This document shows positions 32,253-41,936 of a stretch of DNA of 41,936 nt, piece after piece. Made by a program: the position numbers and the translations under genes. Where the stretch lies: IMG/VR virus record IMGVR_UViG_3300032235_000914, positions 1 to 41,936 of that record; one strand, written 5' to 3'. Source of the stretch: a virus. Position 1 is the stretch's first letter; the number at the start of each line of letters is the position of its first letter. The notes below the pieces were generated by a model. That model saw nothing but the letters and a program-made list of their open reading frames with translations, did not search any database and was not told where the DNA came from.

Positions 32253-34787
32253 TTATAGTACCACCCATTTTTGACCTGATGCTATAGTAATTGTTACTCC
32301 GTCTTGTACTGTTAGCGGTCCTACACTAACTGCACTATTACCAGCTGTAATAGCCACATTTGAAGTAATAGTGGTCAAATTGTAGGTTACAAAACTGCTT
32401 ACACTTCCGCCACCCCCAGCTGGTCCAGCCGGACCTTGTGGTCCTTGTGGTCCTTGTGTTCCTGATCCTTGTGGACCTTGTGGACCTGTATTACCTTGCG
32501 GACCTTGTGGACCTTGCGCTCCATTATTTCCTGCTGGTCCTTGCGGGCCTTGCGGGCCGCCTGCGTTTCCTTGTGGTCCTTGTGGCCCTTGTGCTCCAAT
32601 CACACCCTGTGGTCCTTGTGGACCCTGCGAACCTTGTGGACCGCCTCCTGGGCCTATAGCTCCCTGTGGTCCTTGTGGTCCTTGCGGGCCCGGAACATTA
32701 CTGACACCACTGGGTCCTTGTGGTCCCTGTGCACCTTGTGGACCTGTTCCACCAGGTCCTTGTGGGCCTTGTGGTCCGATTGGTCCTTGTGGTCCTTGTG
32801 GTCCTGCTCCACTTGGTCCTTGTGGTCCTTGTGGTCCAATTGCTCCTTGTGGTCCTGTATTGCCAATTGGTCCTTGTGGCCCTTGTGGCCCTTGTAATCC
32901 TGACGGTCCTTGCGGTCCTTGTGGGCCGCCGCCAGGCCCTTGTGGACCAGTCGTACCCTGTGGACCCTGTGGACCTTGAGGCCCAGGATCTCCTTGAGGT
33001 CCAAACTCTCCTGCAGGACCTTGTGGCCCTTGTGGTCCTTGTAGTCCTCGTGGTCCTTGTGGCCCTTGTGGCCCTTGCGGTCCTCGTGGACCTTGTGGAC
33101 CCGATGCTGGACCTTGTGGCCCTTGTGGCCCTCTAGGCCCTGGAGAACCAGCTGGTCCAGCTGGTCCTGTTTGTCCTTCTAGTCCTTCGGGTCCTTGTGG
33201 TCCTTGTGGTCCTTGTGGTCCTCCTGCAGGACCTTGTGGACCTTGCACTCCCCTAGGTCCCCTAGCTCCTTGTGGACCTTGTGGTCCTCCTGAATCTCCG
33301 CTAGGACCTTGTGGTCCTTGTGGACCTTGTGAGCCTTGTGGGCCTTCAAATCCCTGTGGACCTTGTGGTCCTGTTTCTCCTTGTGGACCTTGTGGACCAC
33401 CTGCAGGGCCTTGTGGTCCTTGTGTACCTGTGTTACCAATTGGACCTTGTGGACCTTGCAATCCACGAGGTCCCTGTGGACCTTGCGCTCCATTATTTCC
33501 TGCAGGACCTTGTGGTCCTTGTGGACCACCTGCAGGGCCTGTATCACCTTGTGGTCCTTGTGGTCCTTGAGTTCCGGTTTCACCTTGTGGTCCTTGTGGT
33601 CCTCTTGTTCCCCTGGGGCCCTGCGATCCTTCATTTCCTTGTGGGCCTTGTGGGCCTTGTGGTCCTCCGCCCGGACCAACATCTCCTTGTGGGCCTTGTG
33701 GACCTTGTGCGCCTTCAGGACCTTGGACTCCCGAAGGACCTTGCGGACCAATATCCCCTAAAGGACCAATTGGACCTTGTGGACCTTGAGCGCCTTGTGG
33801 GCCTCGTGGACCTTGTGGACCTTGTGCGCCTTGTGGTCCTTGTGGTCCTTGTGGACCGCCTGCATCTCCTTGTGGTCCTTGTGGACCCTGAAGACCGGTA
33901 TCCCCAAGATCCCCAATTGGGCCTTGTGGTCCCTGCGGCCCTCTTGGACCTTGTGGGCCAATTACGCCTTGTGGTCCCTGCGGCCCTCTTGGACCTTGCG
34001 CTCCTTGTGGGCCCTGTGGGCCCTGTGAGCCAGTATTACCAATTGATCCTTGTGGTCCTTGTGGTCCTTGTGCGCCAGTAACCGAACTATTTCCTACTAA
34101 CAAAGAACCGTTAGCCGACACACTTAAACTGGTATCTCCCAGATAAATGGTGTTTGCAGCTACATACAAACTTCTCCACCGATTGGTAGAACTACCTAAA
34201 TCATAAGTTACATTAGAAGATGGGATGACATTCTGAGATACATTACCTAAATCAACATTGGCTGATCCGGTGATAGAAACTGTTACTTCAGTTCCGTCCA
34301 CTGTTGCGGTTACGCCAGATCCTGTAAAATCAAAACTAGATACAGTGCTGGTCAGTAAAGATCCGTTATTTTTAACAGCAATGTTAGCCGAACCGACCCC
34401 GCCTGTGCCTTCAGTATAACCAAATGCAGGCCCGGTTACATCTACCCAGTAATAGCTAATACCATCAAATTGATATTCATATACAACATTGCTAGCAGTA
34501 TCAAACCATTGATCCCCGGGCACATTACCTGAAACTGGAGGCACTGTATTTGCAGTAAATGCCTGCGGTTTACCGAATTGAGCTCCATTTGCATAAAAAT
34601 AATTATCCGTCGAAATAGATGTAACCGCGGCATTATCTGCATTTAAATTGCCTGCAATCCCGACTCCACCAGATACAGTTAACGCACCTGTACTGGTATT
34701 AGTAGATACGGTATTACCATTAATCACCAAATTGGTGTCAACTGTTGCATTTCCGTATATTCTTGTTCCCGATAAGAGTTTTGCCAT
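32253..34787 (-). CDS. Long collagen-like tail fibre
   Basis: 844 aa. Residues 1-235 form a fibre stem ([19 protein letters not shown], then [19 protein letters not shown], then [20 protein letters not shown]). Residues ~238-792 are one almost unbroken Gly-X-Y tract of ~185 triplets, rich in GPQ with GPR, GDT, GAQ and GGP variants. The final ~50 residues are a small beta domain ([18 protein letters not shown]) that may register the trimer. More varied and charged than the tracts in the S74 fibre, so probably older or under different selection. No S74 chaperone is present. Confidence 0.85.
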   Translation of the reverse strand: MAKLLSGTRIYGNATVDTNLVINGNTVSTNTSTGALTVSGGVGIAGNLNADNAAVTSISTDNYFYANGAQFGKPQAFTANTVPPVSGNVPGDQWFDTASNVVYEYQFDGISYYWVDVTGPAFGYTEGTGGVGSANIAVKNNGSLLTSTVSSFDFTGSGVTATVDGTEVTVSITGSANVDLGNVSQNVIPSSNVTYDLGSSTNRWRSLYVAANTIYLGDTSLSVSANGSLLVGNSSVTGAQGPQGPQGSIGNTGSQGPQGPQGAQGPRGPQGPQGVIGPQGPRGPQGPQGPIGDLGDTGLQGPQGPQGDAGGPQGPQGPQGAQGPQGPRGPQGAQGPQGPIGPLGDIGPQGPSGVQGPEGAQGPQGPQGDVGPGGGPQGPQGPQGNEGSQGPRGTRGPQGPQGETGTQGPQGPQGDTGPAGGPQGPQGPAGNNGAQGPQGPRGLQGPQGPIGNTGTQGPQGPAGGPQGPQGETGPQGPQGFEGPQGSQGPQGPQGPSGDSGGPQGPQGARGPRGVQGPQGPAGGPQGPQGPQGPEGLEGQTGPAGPAGSPGPRGPQGPQGPASGPQGPRGPQGPQGPQGPRGLQGPQGPQGPAGEFGPQGDPGPQGPQGPQGTTGPQGPGGGPQGPQGPSGLQGPQGPQGPIGNTGPQGAIGPQGPQGPSGAGPQGPQGPIGPQGPQGPGGTGPQGAQGPQGPSGVSNVPGPQGPQGPQGAIGPGGGPQGSQGPQGPQGVIGAQGPQGPQGNAGGPQGPQGPAGNNGAQGPQGPQGNTGPQGPQGSGTQGPQGPQGPAGPAGGGGSVSSFVTYNLTTITSNVAITAGNSAVSVGPLTVQDGVTITIASGQKWVVL
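32412..34074 (-). repeat. Long collagen-coding tract
   Basis: About 1.66 kb of 9-nt Gly-X-Y codons, the longest such tract here. The opposite strand also reads as Gly-Pro-Cys-like triplets in parts, an artefact of codon symmetry. Confidence 0.85.
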
Positions 34788-34807
34788 AGTTGTATTTATT
34801 CAGTCAT

Positions 34808-35035
34808 TTAAACGGGTTTATCAACTTCATCGAAGTAGGTAGACACCAGTAGTTTTCCGTCGGCTGTTTCTCGTTTTGCCACACCATTCGAAATTGGATT
34901 GATGGATATTTCGTCAAGTTCCGCTGCAAACATATTATTAGGTGTTAGTTTAATCACAGACAGAGTCACTTCGTCGAACTCTCCGCTAATTGATAATATA
35001 CCAGTGTTTGTTAATCTACTTGCTATTATTGCCAT
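34808..35035 (-). CDS. Small fibre-locus protein (75 aa)
   Basis: MAIIASRLTNTGILSISGEFDEVTL, then NMFAAELDEIS, is a start I have seen in small proteins of the same position in marine T4-like phages. Function unknown. Start and stop overlap the upstream fibre by one base (TAATG), so it is probably translated by re-initiation. It ends 20 nt before the collagen-like fibre. Confidence 0.65.
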   Translation of the reverse strand: MAIIASRLTNTGILSISGEFDEVTLSVIKLTPNNMFAAELDEISINPISNGVAKRETADGKLLVSTYFDEVDKPV

Positions 35036-38000
35036 TATTCAAAAACCGTATCTAAACTGTTAGTGGCAGCATTATAAATTTGATACACAGCACTTACACT
35101 GTTTGCAGCAACAAACCCAACTCGTTGACTGACATACACATTACCAGTAACACCAATACCACCTGAAACAACAATAGCGCCCGATACATTACTAGTACTA
35201 GTGATACCACTGTTAGCTATAATTCTTCCGTTACCACTTTGATATGTTAAGTATGTTGCCCCAGCAAATGCGCTGCCATTGTTGAACTGTACTTGTCCGC
35301 TAGTACCACCGGCGCTAGTTGTCAATGGAGTTCCGTTGGCAAAGAAGAAACCACCTGCTAATATATTGCCTACTGTAGCATTTCCAGTTACGCCTAAAGT
35401 AGTACCAATGGCTGCACTGGTATTAACAGTTAACCCATTAACTGTGCTATTTCCACTTACACTTTCTGTTGTAAAAATTGCTGTACTTGGTGCTACATTG
35501 CCAATTGGTGTAGCTTGTAAACCACCCAATGCACTCAATGTGGTAATTGCTGTTATAGATCCATTTGATGTAAGAGCTGCACCAGTTATATTACCAGTAG
35601 CACTTAATGTAGTAAATTGGCCTGTACTGGCACTTGCATTGCCAATTGGGGTGGCTTGTAGCCCACCTAATGCCTGTATTGATCCTGTTGCTACTTCACT
35701 GCCAGTTAATGTTAAACCAGATCCGTTAATATTACCAGTTACGCCTAAAGTTGATCCAATTGTGGCTGTATTATTAACAGTTAAATCTGCCACAGTTGCA
35801 TTACCTACTAAACCTAATGTAGATCCGCCATTAATAGCACCAGATACACCTAACCCACCGGTTAATACTAATGCACCAGTGTTCGACGTTGAACTTACCG
35901 TACCGGCATCATTGAATGTAGCGACCACACATGCAGCCAATAATCCACCTGTGTGAATTTTAAGAGTTTTACCAACTGTGTCTGTACCAATTGTTAAGTT
36001 TACACCGCTGGTATACAAATATCCGTCTCTTGGGCCTGACACTGTCCAAGTACTTTGATTCCAGCCGCTACCATTAATACCCATGTCGATAAATTTGGTA
36101 GTGTCTGTTCCGTCATCTGCTGTGGCTATAAAATCTGAACTTGCTGCTCCGCCAGTACTTTGGTTCTGTATTTGTATCTGAGTATATGTATTAGCAGTAG
36201 TGGTCGCCACTATTAACGGATTTGTCAATGCGATTGCTGTTGCATTACCAAAATATGCTACACCATTGGCATATATGTTACCACTAAAGGATGCTCCACC
36301 ATTTACCTGTAATGCACCAGTAGAAAGACCGGTACTTGGTGTAGCATTTGCTAAAATTATTTCACCAGTTTTAAAAGTTCCATAACTGCCAGATATAATG
36401 TTTGCATTTACATCTTCAGTGGCACCGGACCCGAACCATTCCAAATGTCCGGTGGAGTTTTGCCAACCTAAGAATGCATTATCATTTTGAGTTTTATAAT
36501 AATGAAACCTAATACCTATATCTTTACCGTCATCAAAAGTTAAATTTGCTAAGTTCGGTAAAGTATGCAATTCAATGATACTATCAGTGAAATATGTATT
36601 ATTCGATCCAGATGCTATAACATTACCACTGACCACTAAGTTACCAACAACAGTTAAATTGCCGCCAACTGTAGAGTTAGTATTTGCATAAAAACTGTTT
36701 AGTGTTGCAAGCCCGCCGACAGTCAGTGTTGTTCCAATAGTGCTTCCATTATTAACTTGTAAACTACTTAATGTAGCCGCACCTGTTCCGCTTAACGTAC
36801 TAACAATGGCAGTATTTCCGCCAGCAGATCCCAAAGTTCCGTTCAGTGGTCCATTAAACGAGCCAGTGGCAGTGTATGTACTACCAGTATAGTTTGTTCC
36901 TGTATTACCAACAGTAGCAGATTCTATTGTGGCAAATACTCCATTAACTGCCCTAATATTTGCACCAACTATATTACCAGTTACACCTAGCGTAGAACCA
37001 ATAGTAGTTGAATTATTAACTGTTAATGCATTAACTGTGGCATTGCTTGTTGCACTTAAAGTGCTGACTATGGCAGAGTTGCCGCCTGCAGAACCCAAAG
37101 TTCCGTTCAGTGGTCCATTAAAAGATACTGCGGCAACAAAAGAATTTGCAGATATAAAATTAGCACCAGTGATATTTCCGCCCGACCCTGTACCAACTGT
37201 AATATTGGATACAACATTTAATGTTGTACCGATAGTTGCAGATCCATTAACCGTTAACCCAGCGCCGGTAACATTACCTGTAGCACTTACTGTGGTAAAT
37301 TGGCCTGTACTAGCAGTGGCATTACCAATTGGTGTATTTTGTATACCGCCCGCTGCACTTAATGTTGTTCCAGAAGTAATAGATCCGTTACTGGTCAGAG
37401 CCGCACCAGTTATATTACCTGTAGCACTTACTGTGGTAAATTGGCCAGTACTAGCAGAGGCATTACCAATTGGTGTACTTTGCAGACCTCCATCAAAATC
37501 ACCAGCTCCCCTTGCTACTAACGAACCAGTTAAAGTAATACCATTACCGTTGATATTACCTGTTACACCAATAGTAGAACCAATCGTAGCTGTTCCATTA
37601 ACAGTTAATGCACTTACTGTGGTGTTACCGCTAGCACCTACTGTAGTGAATAATGCTGTACTCGGTGTTACGTTACCAATTGGTGTAGCTTGTATTCCAC
37701 CTAGTGCCTGAATTGATCCAGTTACTACTTCACTGCCGGTTAGTGTTAGTCCTGTACCGTTAATATTACCAGTAATTCCCAGTGTACCACTAACTGTTGC
37801 ACTGGTATTAATTGTTAAAGCATTAGCAGTAACATTTCCTGCTACAGATAATCCACTAAAAATTGGACTGTCGTTTGTGCCTACTCCCAGATCAACTACG
37901 TAATTTGTGCCAGCCGAAGTTGATACAGTTAAATTACCTGATGCATTATCATACGAAACATTGCTTACACCTGCTACTGCCACATTACTAATAGCAGTTA

Positions 38001-39852
38001 CTCTACCTTTTTCATCTACTGTTACGCTAGGAACAGAACTGGCATTCCCATAAGTTCCTGCAACTACTCCGCTGTTGACTAAACGTGAAGTAACAATGTT
38101 ACCATTTGAATCTATAACATTATATCCGGCTACATTAACAGCCAACGAACTTAGTGTACCTCCGACCGTAACTAAGTTAGTTGCTTTATCAAAAGTAAAT
38201 CCGCTGGTTCCGTTAATCGAATTATTATCGCTGAATAATATCTGAGTGTTTGCCGCAGTACCAGTGAAGTTGCCAGTAAAATTACCACTGAAATTGCCAG
38301 TAAAATATGGTGCGCTTACGTTACCTGTGACTCCAATGTTTCCGGGTGCAGTTAAATTACCATCTGCGTCAAAACTCCATGTATACGTAATATCATCAGT
38401 GTTAGTAGCAATACTAATAGCGTCGCTGGAACGTAAATCGACAACGGCTGCACCCATAAACAATGCTGTACTATCATCTGCTGTGGTTGTTAAGTATGCT
38501 GTATTAGGACCAAAGCCAACAAGGTCCAACTTACTGGCGCTTGCTGTAAGTATTGATCCAGGCACAGTTAATTGACCATCTGCGCCAAACGCCCAAGTTT
38601 GTGTAGCACCGGCATCTTTAACAACTTTGATTTCAGCGGTGCCGTAATCAAATTTAAGTTCGCCGCCACTACCTCCGCTCACTCCACCGTTATGTTTCAG
38701 AGTCAAGGTGTGTCCTGGGGGATTAGTATTAAATACCGTACCTATCGAGGTATCCCCTGCAAGAACTGTTGGTAATGTTAGACTACCATTTGTGTCAAAA
38801 TTCCAAGTATTAGTTCCTGCTGTGGTTACACTGACATTACCATTTTCATAAACTTTTACATTGCTATTTCCATTTTGTATACTGGTAGCATCTATGCCAG
38901 TTAAAAATCTTCCATTACCTAAAAAATAATTTCCTGTTACGTTGCCTGTTATATTAGCAGAATTTGTTAAAATTAAATTAGCAGATTTGATTGTTCCATA
39001 TGTGCCAGAAACAATATTACCCACTTCAGCTGTTACATTAGAATAGTATTCAAAAAATCCAGAACTGTTTACTCTACCAAAAAATGCAGATCTGCTGCTT
39101 GAATTATAATAGTTCGTTTTAATTCCAGAATCGTAACCATTGTTAAACGACAGCGGAGCTCCATTGGCTCCGGTATTTAAGTTAATAATAGGATCTTCGG
39201 TGGTTAAATTTTCAACATTAAAATAAGTAACATTACCTTCAACTCTTAGATTTCCCCCAACCACCAAATTACCGCTAACACCCAATGATGATAATACACC
39301 AACCGACGTAATATATGGTTGTGATACTGTGGTTATTGTTCCGCCTAAATTGCCGGTGTAAATAGGTAGTAAAGCAGCTACATTAGAATTTCCAAAATTT
39401 CCATTGGCTAAATTATTATTGATGTATAAGTTGCCGTCGATTACTGTAAGATTTGCGCCAGCCAATGTTAAATTCGAACCTATATATACTTGGCTAAACT
39501 GTCGAGTAACATTGCCTAATGTATATACATTCGACACTGTTGGTACTAAATTTGAATTTATAGAGTCGATACTGCCAATTGGTACTCCGTTAGGATAAAA
39601 TGCTCCAGAAGTGATAACATATCCAATTGATTCAATATTGCCATATGCGAATAAGTTACCTGTTCTTACGTTAGTAGTTGTAACTATATTATTGGCAAAG
39701 ATGGCGTTTGCATTTATGGTAGTTATACCATTACCATCAAATACAGAGTATAATTCGGTAAAATTATTGTTAACTTTTGTAAAGGCGACGCTGACTGTAT
39801 CACCAGTTTGAGTGTCTGGACCTGAACCCAAATTTATTATTTGTTGTGACAT
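35035..39852 (-). CDS. Large modular tail fibre (1605 aa)
   Basis: Begins MSQQIINLGSGPDTQTGDTVSVAFTK, a standard N-terminal attachment module of marine phage fibres. It then consists of many beta-rich repeats: VTGNINGTGLTLTGS, five copies of a TPIGN...FTT unit, two LNGTLGSAGGN units, and STSNVSGAIVVSGGIGVTGN-type strands. One copy of the [18 protein letters not shown] module (~1080-1150) is shared with the S74 fibre; a diverged relative is near ~220-290. No collagen tract and no S74 domain are seen. It is the longest protein of the window and probably a shaft or long fibre. Weak GGAAA ribosome site. Confidence 0.83.
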   Translation of the reverse strand: MSQQIINLGSGPDTQTGDTVSVAFTKVNNNFTELYSVFDGNGITTINANAIFANNIVTTTNVRTGNLFAYGNIESIGYVITSGAFYPNGVPIGSIDSINSNLVPTVSNVYTLGNVTRQFSQVYIGSNLTLAGANLTVIDGNLYINNNLANGNFGNSNVAALLPIYTGNLGGTITTVSQPYITSVGVLSSLGVSGNLVVGGNLRVEGNVTYFNVENLTTEDPIINLNTGANGAPLSFNNGYDSGIKTNYYNSSSRSAFFGRVNSSGFFEYYSNVTAEVGNIVSGTYGTIKSANLILTNSANITGNVTGNYFLGNGRFLTGIDATSIQNGNSNVKVYENGNVSVTTAGTNTWNFDTNGSLTLPTVLAGDTSIGTVFNTNPPGHTLTLKHNGGVSGGSGGELKFDYGTAEIKVVKDAGATQTWAFGADGQLTVPGSILTASASKLDLVGFGPNTAYLTTTADDSTALFMGAAVVDLRSSDAISIATNTDDITYTWSFDADGNLTAPGNIGVTGNVSAPYFTGNFSGNFTGNFTGTAANTQILFSDNNSINGTSGFTFDKATNLVTVGGTLSSLAVNVAGYNVIDSNGNIVTSRLVNSGVVAGTYGNASSVPSVTVDEKGRVTAISNVAVAGVSNVSYDNASGNLTVSTSAGTNYVVDLGVGTNDSPIFSGLSVAGNVTANALTINTSATVSGTLGITGNINGTGLTLTGSEVVTGSIQALGGIQATPIGNVTPSTALFTTVGASGNTTVSALTVNGTATIGSTIGVTGNINGNGITLTGSLVARGAGDFDGGLQSTPIGNASASTGQFTTVSATGNITGAALTSNGSITSGTTLSAAGGIQNTPIGNATASTGQFTTVSATGNVTGAGLTVNGSATIGTTLNVVSNITVGTGSGGNITGANFISANSFVAAVSFNGPLNGTLGSAGGNSAIVSTLSATSNATVNALTVNNSTTIGSTLGVTGNIVGANIRAVNGVFATIESATVGNTGTNYTGSTYTATGSFNGPLNGTLGSAGGNTAIVSTLSGTGAATLSSLQVNNGSTIGTTLTVGGLATLNSFYANTNSTVGGNLTVVGNLVVSGNVIASGSNNTYFTDSIIELHTLPNLANLTFDDGKDIGIRFHYYKTQNDNAFLGWQNSTGHLEWFGSGATEDVNANIISGSYGTFKTGEIILANATPSTGLSTGALQVNGGASFSGNIYANGVAYFGNATAIALTNPLIVATTTANTYTQIQIQNQSTGGAASSDFIATADDGTDTTKFIDMGINGSGWNQSTWTVSGPRDGYLYTSGVNLTIGTDTVGKTLKIHTGGLLAACVVATFNDAGTVSSTSNTGALVLTGGLGVSGAINGGSTLGLVGNATVADLTVNNTATIGSTLGVTGNINGSGLTLTGSEVATGSIQALGGLQATPIGNASASTGQFTTLSATGNITGAALTSNGSITAITTLSALGGLQATPIGNVAPSTAIFTTESVSGNSTVNGLTVNTSAAIGTTLGVTGNATVGNILAGGFFFANGTPLTTSAGGTSGQVQFNNGSAFAGATYLTYQSGNGRIIANSGITSTSNVSGAIVVSGGIGVTGNVYVSQRVGFVAANSVSAVYQIYNAATNSLDTVFE

Positions 39853-39865
39853 CCCGTACTTTTTC

Positions 39866-39891
39866 CGATTTTAAGTATTTAGTTAAAATCG
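39866..39891 (-). repeat. 9-bp inverted repeat with late-box-like loop before the 1605-aa fibre
   Basis: CGATTTTAA and TTAAAATCG are perfect arms with an 8-nt loop. The loop holds the TAAATA core of the candidate promoter. No T-run follows on either strand. Confidence 0.5.
39877..39884 (-). promoter_or_regulatory. Candidate late promoter for the 1605-aa fibre
   Basis: ACTAAATA on the minus strand, 6 of 8 matches to the late box, ends 24 nt before the fibre ATG, the same spacing as the better boxes. Confidence 0.35.
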
Positions 39892-39906
39892 AATATAGTA
39901 CATTTC

Positions 39907-39930
39907 GGTAAAGCGGATGACCGCTTTACC
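39907..39930 (-). terminator. 10-bp GC-containing hairpin after the rightmost fibre gene
   Basis: GGTAAAGCGG-TCAT-CCGCTTTACC on the minus strand begins 2 nt after the stop codon of the preceding fibre. The stem is perfect but lacks a U-tract, so it may be an RNA 3'-end or processing structure and not a classical intrinsic terminator. Confidence 0.5.
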
Positions 39931-39932
39931 TA

Positions 39933-41936
39933 TTATGATCTGCCAACAACTATTTCAAGTATAGTAGCAGGAAGATCGTCAGTTGCAGTAAAGTTTTCCA
40001 ATGATTTACCCACTACGCTGCCAACAACAGGAGAACTACATGCAGTTACATGACCGTCTGGCGCAGTGACTAACATATCACCTTTGCCTACTGGACCAAG
40101 AACTTTGGCTGGCACTCGTCCCTGGAGTGCAATTATTGCTGTAAATTCAGACTGTAAATTTGAATTCATCAAATAAGCAGGTTTTTCTGAAATTACTCCA
40201 GCAACTTTTGTACTCATGTAGTTATTACTAATAGTAACTTCTTGCTCTCCGTCAAACACCATTACTGTTCCAGTTTGATATTTTGCATCAGCTTTATATA
40301 TTTCTGCAAGGTCAGCGTACAAGGCAGAAGTTGCGGTTCCCACAAATCTACCACTAATAACGTTACCACTACTACCGCCAACTACAGTAAGATTTCCCAC
40401 TGATGGTATGTATCTTAAACCAGGATCATCTGCAGATGCTGTTTGAGCAGACCCTACGGCTGCAACGAACACTGGATAAAAAGTGCTTGATGTGGCAGTA
40501 TCTGTTGCACTAATCGACGTGCCTGGGCCAGCTGGTCCTTGCGGTCCTTGCGGTCCCTGCGGGCCTGCTACAGAACTAGGATTTCCTTGCGGTCCTTGCG
40601 GTCCTTGCGGTCCTGTTGGTCCTTGCGGTCCCTGCGGTCCCTGCGGGCCTGCTACAGAACTAGGATTTCCTTGCGGTCCTTGCGGTCCTTGCGGTCCTTG
40701 TGTTCCTTGTGGACCTTGCGGACCTGCTACAGAACTAGGATTTCCTTGCGGTCCTTGCGGTCCTTGCGGACCCGTTGGACCTTGTGGTCCTTGTGGTCCT
40801 TGTGGTCCACGTGGGCCTTGTGTTCCTTGTGGACCTTGAGCACCTAACGCACCATTTAAGTTAACTGACCAAGAATTATAAGTTCCTGATCCAACCGCAT
40901 AATCTATATTGACTACCAATGCTCCGGTAGTAGAATTGTAGCTAGTAACAGTTCCTACCATGTAGTTTGAACTGTTATTGCTTATAATAATATTTTGTAC
41001 AGCAGAGTATGCTAACCCTGTGCCCACTGTTAAGCTCTTTGATCCGGTTCCTATTGCTAACGAGTCTGAACTTGTGGTATTATATTTGTCTCCAGGTCCT
41101 GTTGGTCCTTGCGGTCCTTGCGGCCCTGTTGGTCCTTGCGGTCCTTGCGGTCCTTGCGCTCCACGTGGGCCTTGTGGTCCTGCTACGGTACTAGGATCTC
41201 CTTGCGGCCCTTGTGGACCACGTGGTCCTTGTGCTCCTTGTGGTCCTTGTGGTCCTTGTGGTCCTTGTGGTCCCTGTGGTCCTGATGCACCTACTGCACC
41301 ATTTAAGTTAACTGACCAAGAACTATAAGTTCCTGATCCAAAAGCAGAATCTATATTAACTACTAATGCTCCAGTGGTGGAATTATAACTGGTAACTGTT
41401 CCTACCATGTAGTTTGAACTGTTATTGCTTATAATAATATTTTGTACAGAAGAATACGCTAATCCTGTGCCCACCGTTAGTGTCTTTGATCCGGTTCCTA
41501 TTGCTAACGAGTCCGAACTTGTAGTATTATATCTGTCTCCAGGTCCTTGTGGTCCTTGTGGTCCAGTTGGTCCTTGCGGTCCTGCTACAGAACTAGGAGT
41601 TCCTTGTGGTCCTTGTGGTCCTTGTGGTCCTTGTGGTCCTTGTGGTCCCTGTGTTCCCTGTGGTCCCTGTGGTCCAGGGGCACCGTTAATATTAACGGCC
41701 CAGCTACTGTACGTACCCGATCCAACAATTTCTGTTATTTCTGCTACAAAATTTCCTGTTCCGCTATTATAAGAAGTAACCGTACCTCTCATTAAATTAG
41801 ATGAATCGGTAGCTATAACGATAGGTTGACCTGGGCTGTAAGCTAATCCTAGTCCAATAGTTAATGTTTTAGATCCAGTAGATATACTTAATGTGTTTGA
41901 ACTACTAGTTTGATAAGAATCACCGCTGGGTCCTTG
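39933..41936 (-). CDS. Repeated collagen-like tail fibre (partial, N-terminus beyond window)
   Basis: The frame stays open for 48 codons upstream of the first Met (41792) to the window edge, so the true start lies outside. At least three tandem cassettes each pair a beta module ([22 protein letters not shown], then [20 protein letters not shown], then SWSVNLNGA) with a Gly-X-Y tract; the right edge cuts a fourth. The C-terminal ~180 residues ([53 protein letters not shown]) form a domain common at the end of marine phage fibres. A hairpin follows the stop. Fibre identity is confident. Confidence 0.83.
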   Translation of the reverse strand, partial: QGPSGDSYQTSSSNTLSISTGSKTLTIGLGLAYSPGQPIVIATDSSNLMRGTVTSYNSGTGNFVAEITEIVGSGTYSSWAVNINGAPGPQGPQGTQGPQGPQGPQGPQGPQGTPSSVAGPQGPTGPQGPQGPGDRYNTTSSDSLAIGTGSKTLTVGTGLAYSSVQNIIISNNSSNYMVGTVTSYNSTTGALVVNIDSAFGSGTYSSWSVNLNGAVGASGPQGPQGPQGPQGPQGAQGPRGPQGPQGDPSTVAGPQGPRGAQGPQGPQGPTGPQGPQGPTGPGDKYNTTSSDSLAIGTGSKSLTVGTGLAYSAVQNIIISNNSSNYMVGTVTSYNSTTGALVVNIDYAVGSGTYNSWSVNLNGALGAQGPQGTQGPRGPQGPQGPQGPTGPQGPQGPQGNPSSVAGPQGPQGTQGPQGPQGPQGNPSSVAGPQGPQGPQGPTGPQGPQGPQGNPSSVAGPQGPQGPQGPAGPGTSISATDTATSSTFYPVFVAAVGSAQTASADDPGLRYIPSVGNLTVVGGSSGNVISGRFVGTATSALYADLAEIYKADAKYQTGTVMVFDGEQEVTISNNYMSTKVAGVISEKPAYLMNSNLQSEFTAIIALQGRVPAKVLGPVGKGDMLVTAPDGHVTACSSPVVGSVVGKSLENFTATDDLPATILEIVVGRS
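40522..40845 (-). repeat. Collagen-coding tract in rightmost fibre (first of three)
   Basis: Gly-X-Y codons with three exact [14 protein letters not shown] interruptions. Two further short tracts of the same type lie at about 41094-41290 and 41541-41684, each before a copy of the beta module. Confidence 0.8.

Noticed and set aside
25525-34074. Short regular repeats that could be mistaken for a CRISPR array
   Set aside because: The repeats are coding Gly-X-Y codons in frame, with no unique spacers of constant length and no cas genes.
34793-34800. AATAAATA on the minus strand just before the long collagen-like fibre
   Set aside because: Only 5 nt separate it from the ATG, so transcription would start at the start codon; the other boxes have about 19-30 nt.

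Overview
This window looks like part of a tailed phage of the T4-like myovirus group, of the kind that infects aquatic bacteria (pelagiphage or cyanophage relatives). It is not bacterial chromosome. The evidence is recognisable homologues of T4 tail sheath gp18, neck proteins gp13 and (probably) gp14, and sheath-terminator gp15, a phage-type dNMP kinase, and T4-style late promoter boxes (TATAAATA-like). The DNA is AT-rich, except in the collagen-coding tracts. The host cannot be named from sequence alone. I saw no tRNA, rRNA, IS element or CRISPR array.

Layout. (1) 1-4543, mostly minus strand: partial tail sheath gp18, a plus-strand zinc/HNH-like protein, dNMP kinase, neck protein gp13 and a 385-aa unknown. 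(2) 4706-8141, plus strand: probable gp14, gp15 and a Nudix hydrolase. (3) 8131-21329, minus strand: an 18-gene block of sugar and modification enzymes. Two late-promoter candidates split it into an upstream unit (20298-15934 block: TPR/GT9-like transferase, sulfotransferase, three methyltransferases, GT2-like and DUF4422 transferases) and a downstream unit (15874-8131 block: GT4 transferase, cupin, sugar N-formyltransferase, DegT-type aminotransferase, GDP-mannose 4,6-dehydratase, an unknown, a GT10-like transferase, two DUF6445-like proteins and two 2OG-Fe(II) oxygenases). (4) 21357-41936, minus strand: a tail-fibre/adhesin locus with an RCC1 propeller protein of 21 repeats, three collagen-like fibres (one with an S74 chaperone), a 1605-aa modular fibre, a glycine-rich fibre and several small accessory proteins. 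The last fibre runs off the right edge.

How the genes may work together (inference). Gmd, the aminotransferase and the formyltransferase match the three steps from GDP-mannose to a GDP-N-formyl-4-amino-4,6-dideoxyhexose (GDP-N-formylperosamine type). A GT10-like enzyme and several other transferases could use such a donor. Because the block lies between neck and tail-fibre genes and carries late promoters, its target may be the virion, possibly the collagen-like or RCC1 fibres, and not only the host envelope. Four 2OG-oxygenase-like proteins beside collagen-like fibres suggest a viral hydroxylation and glycosylation system for fibres. This is the most interesting untested idea in the window.
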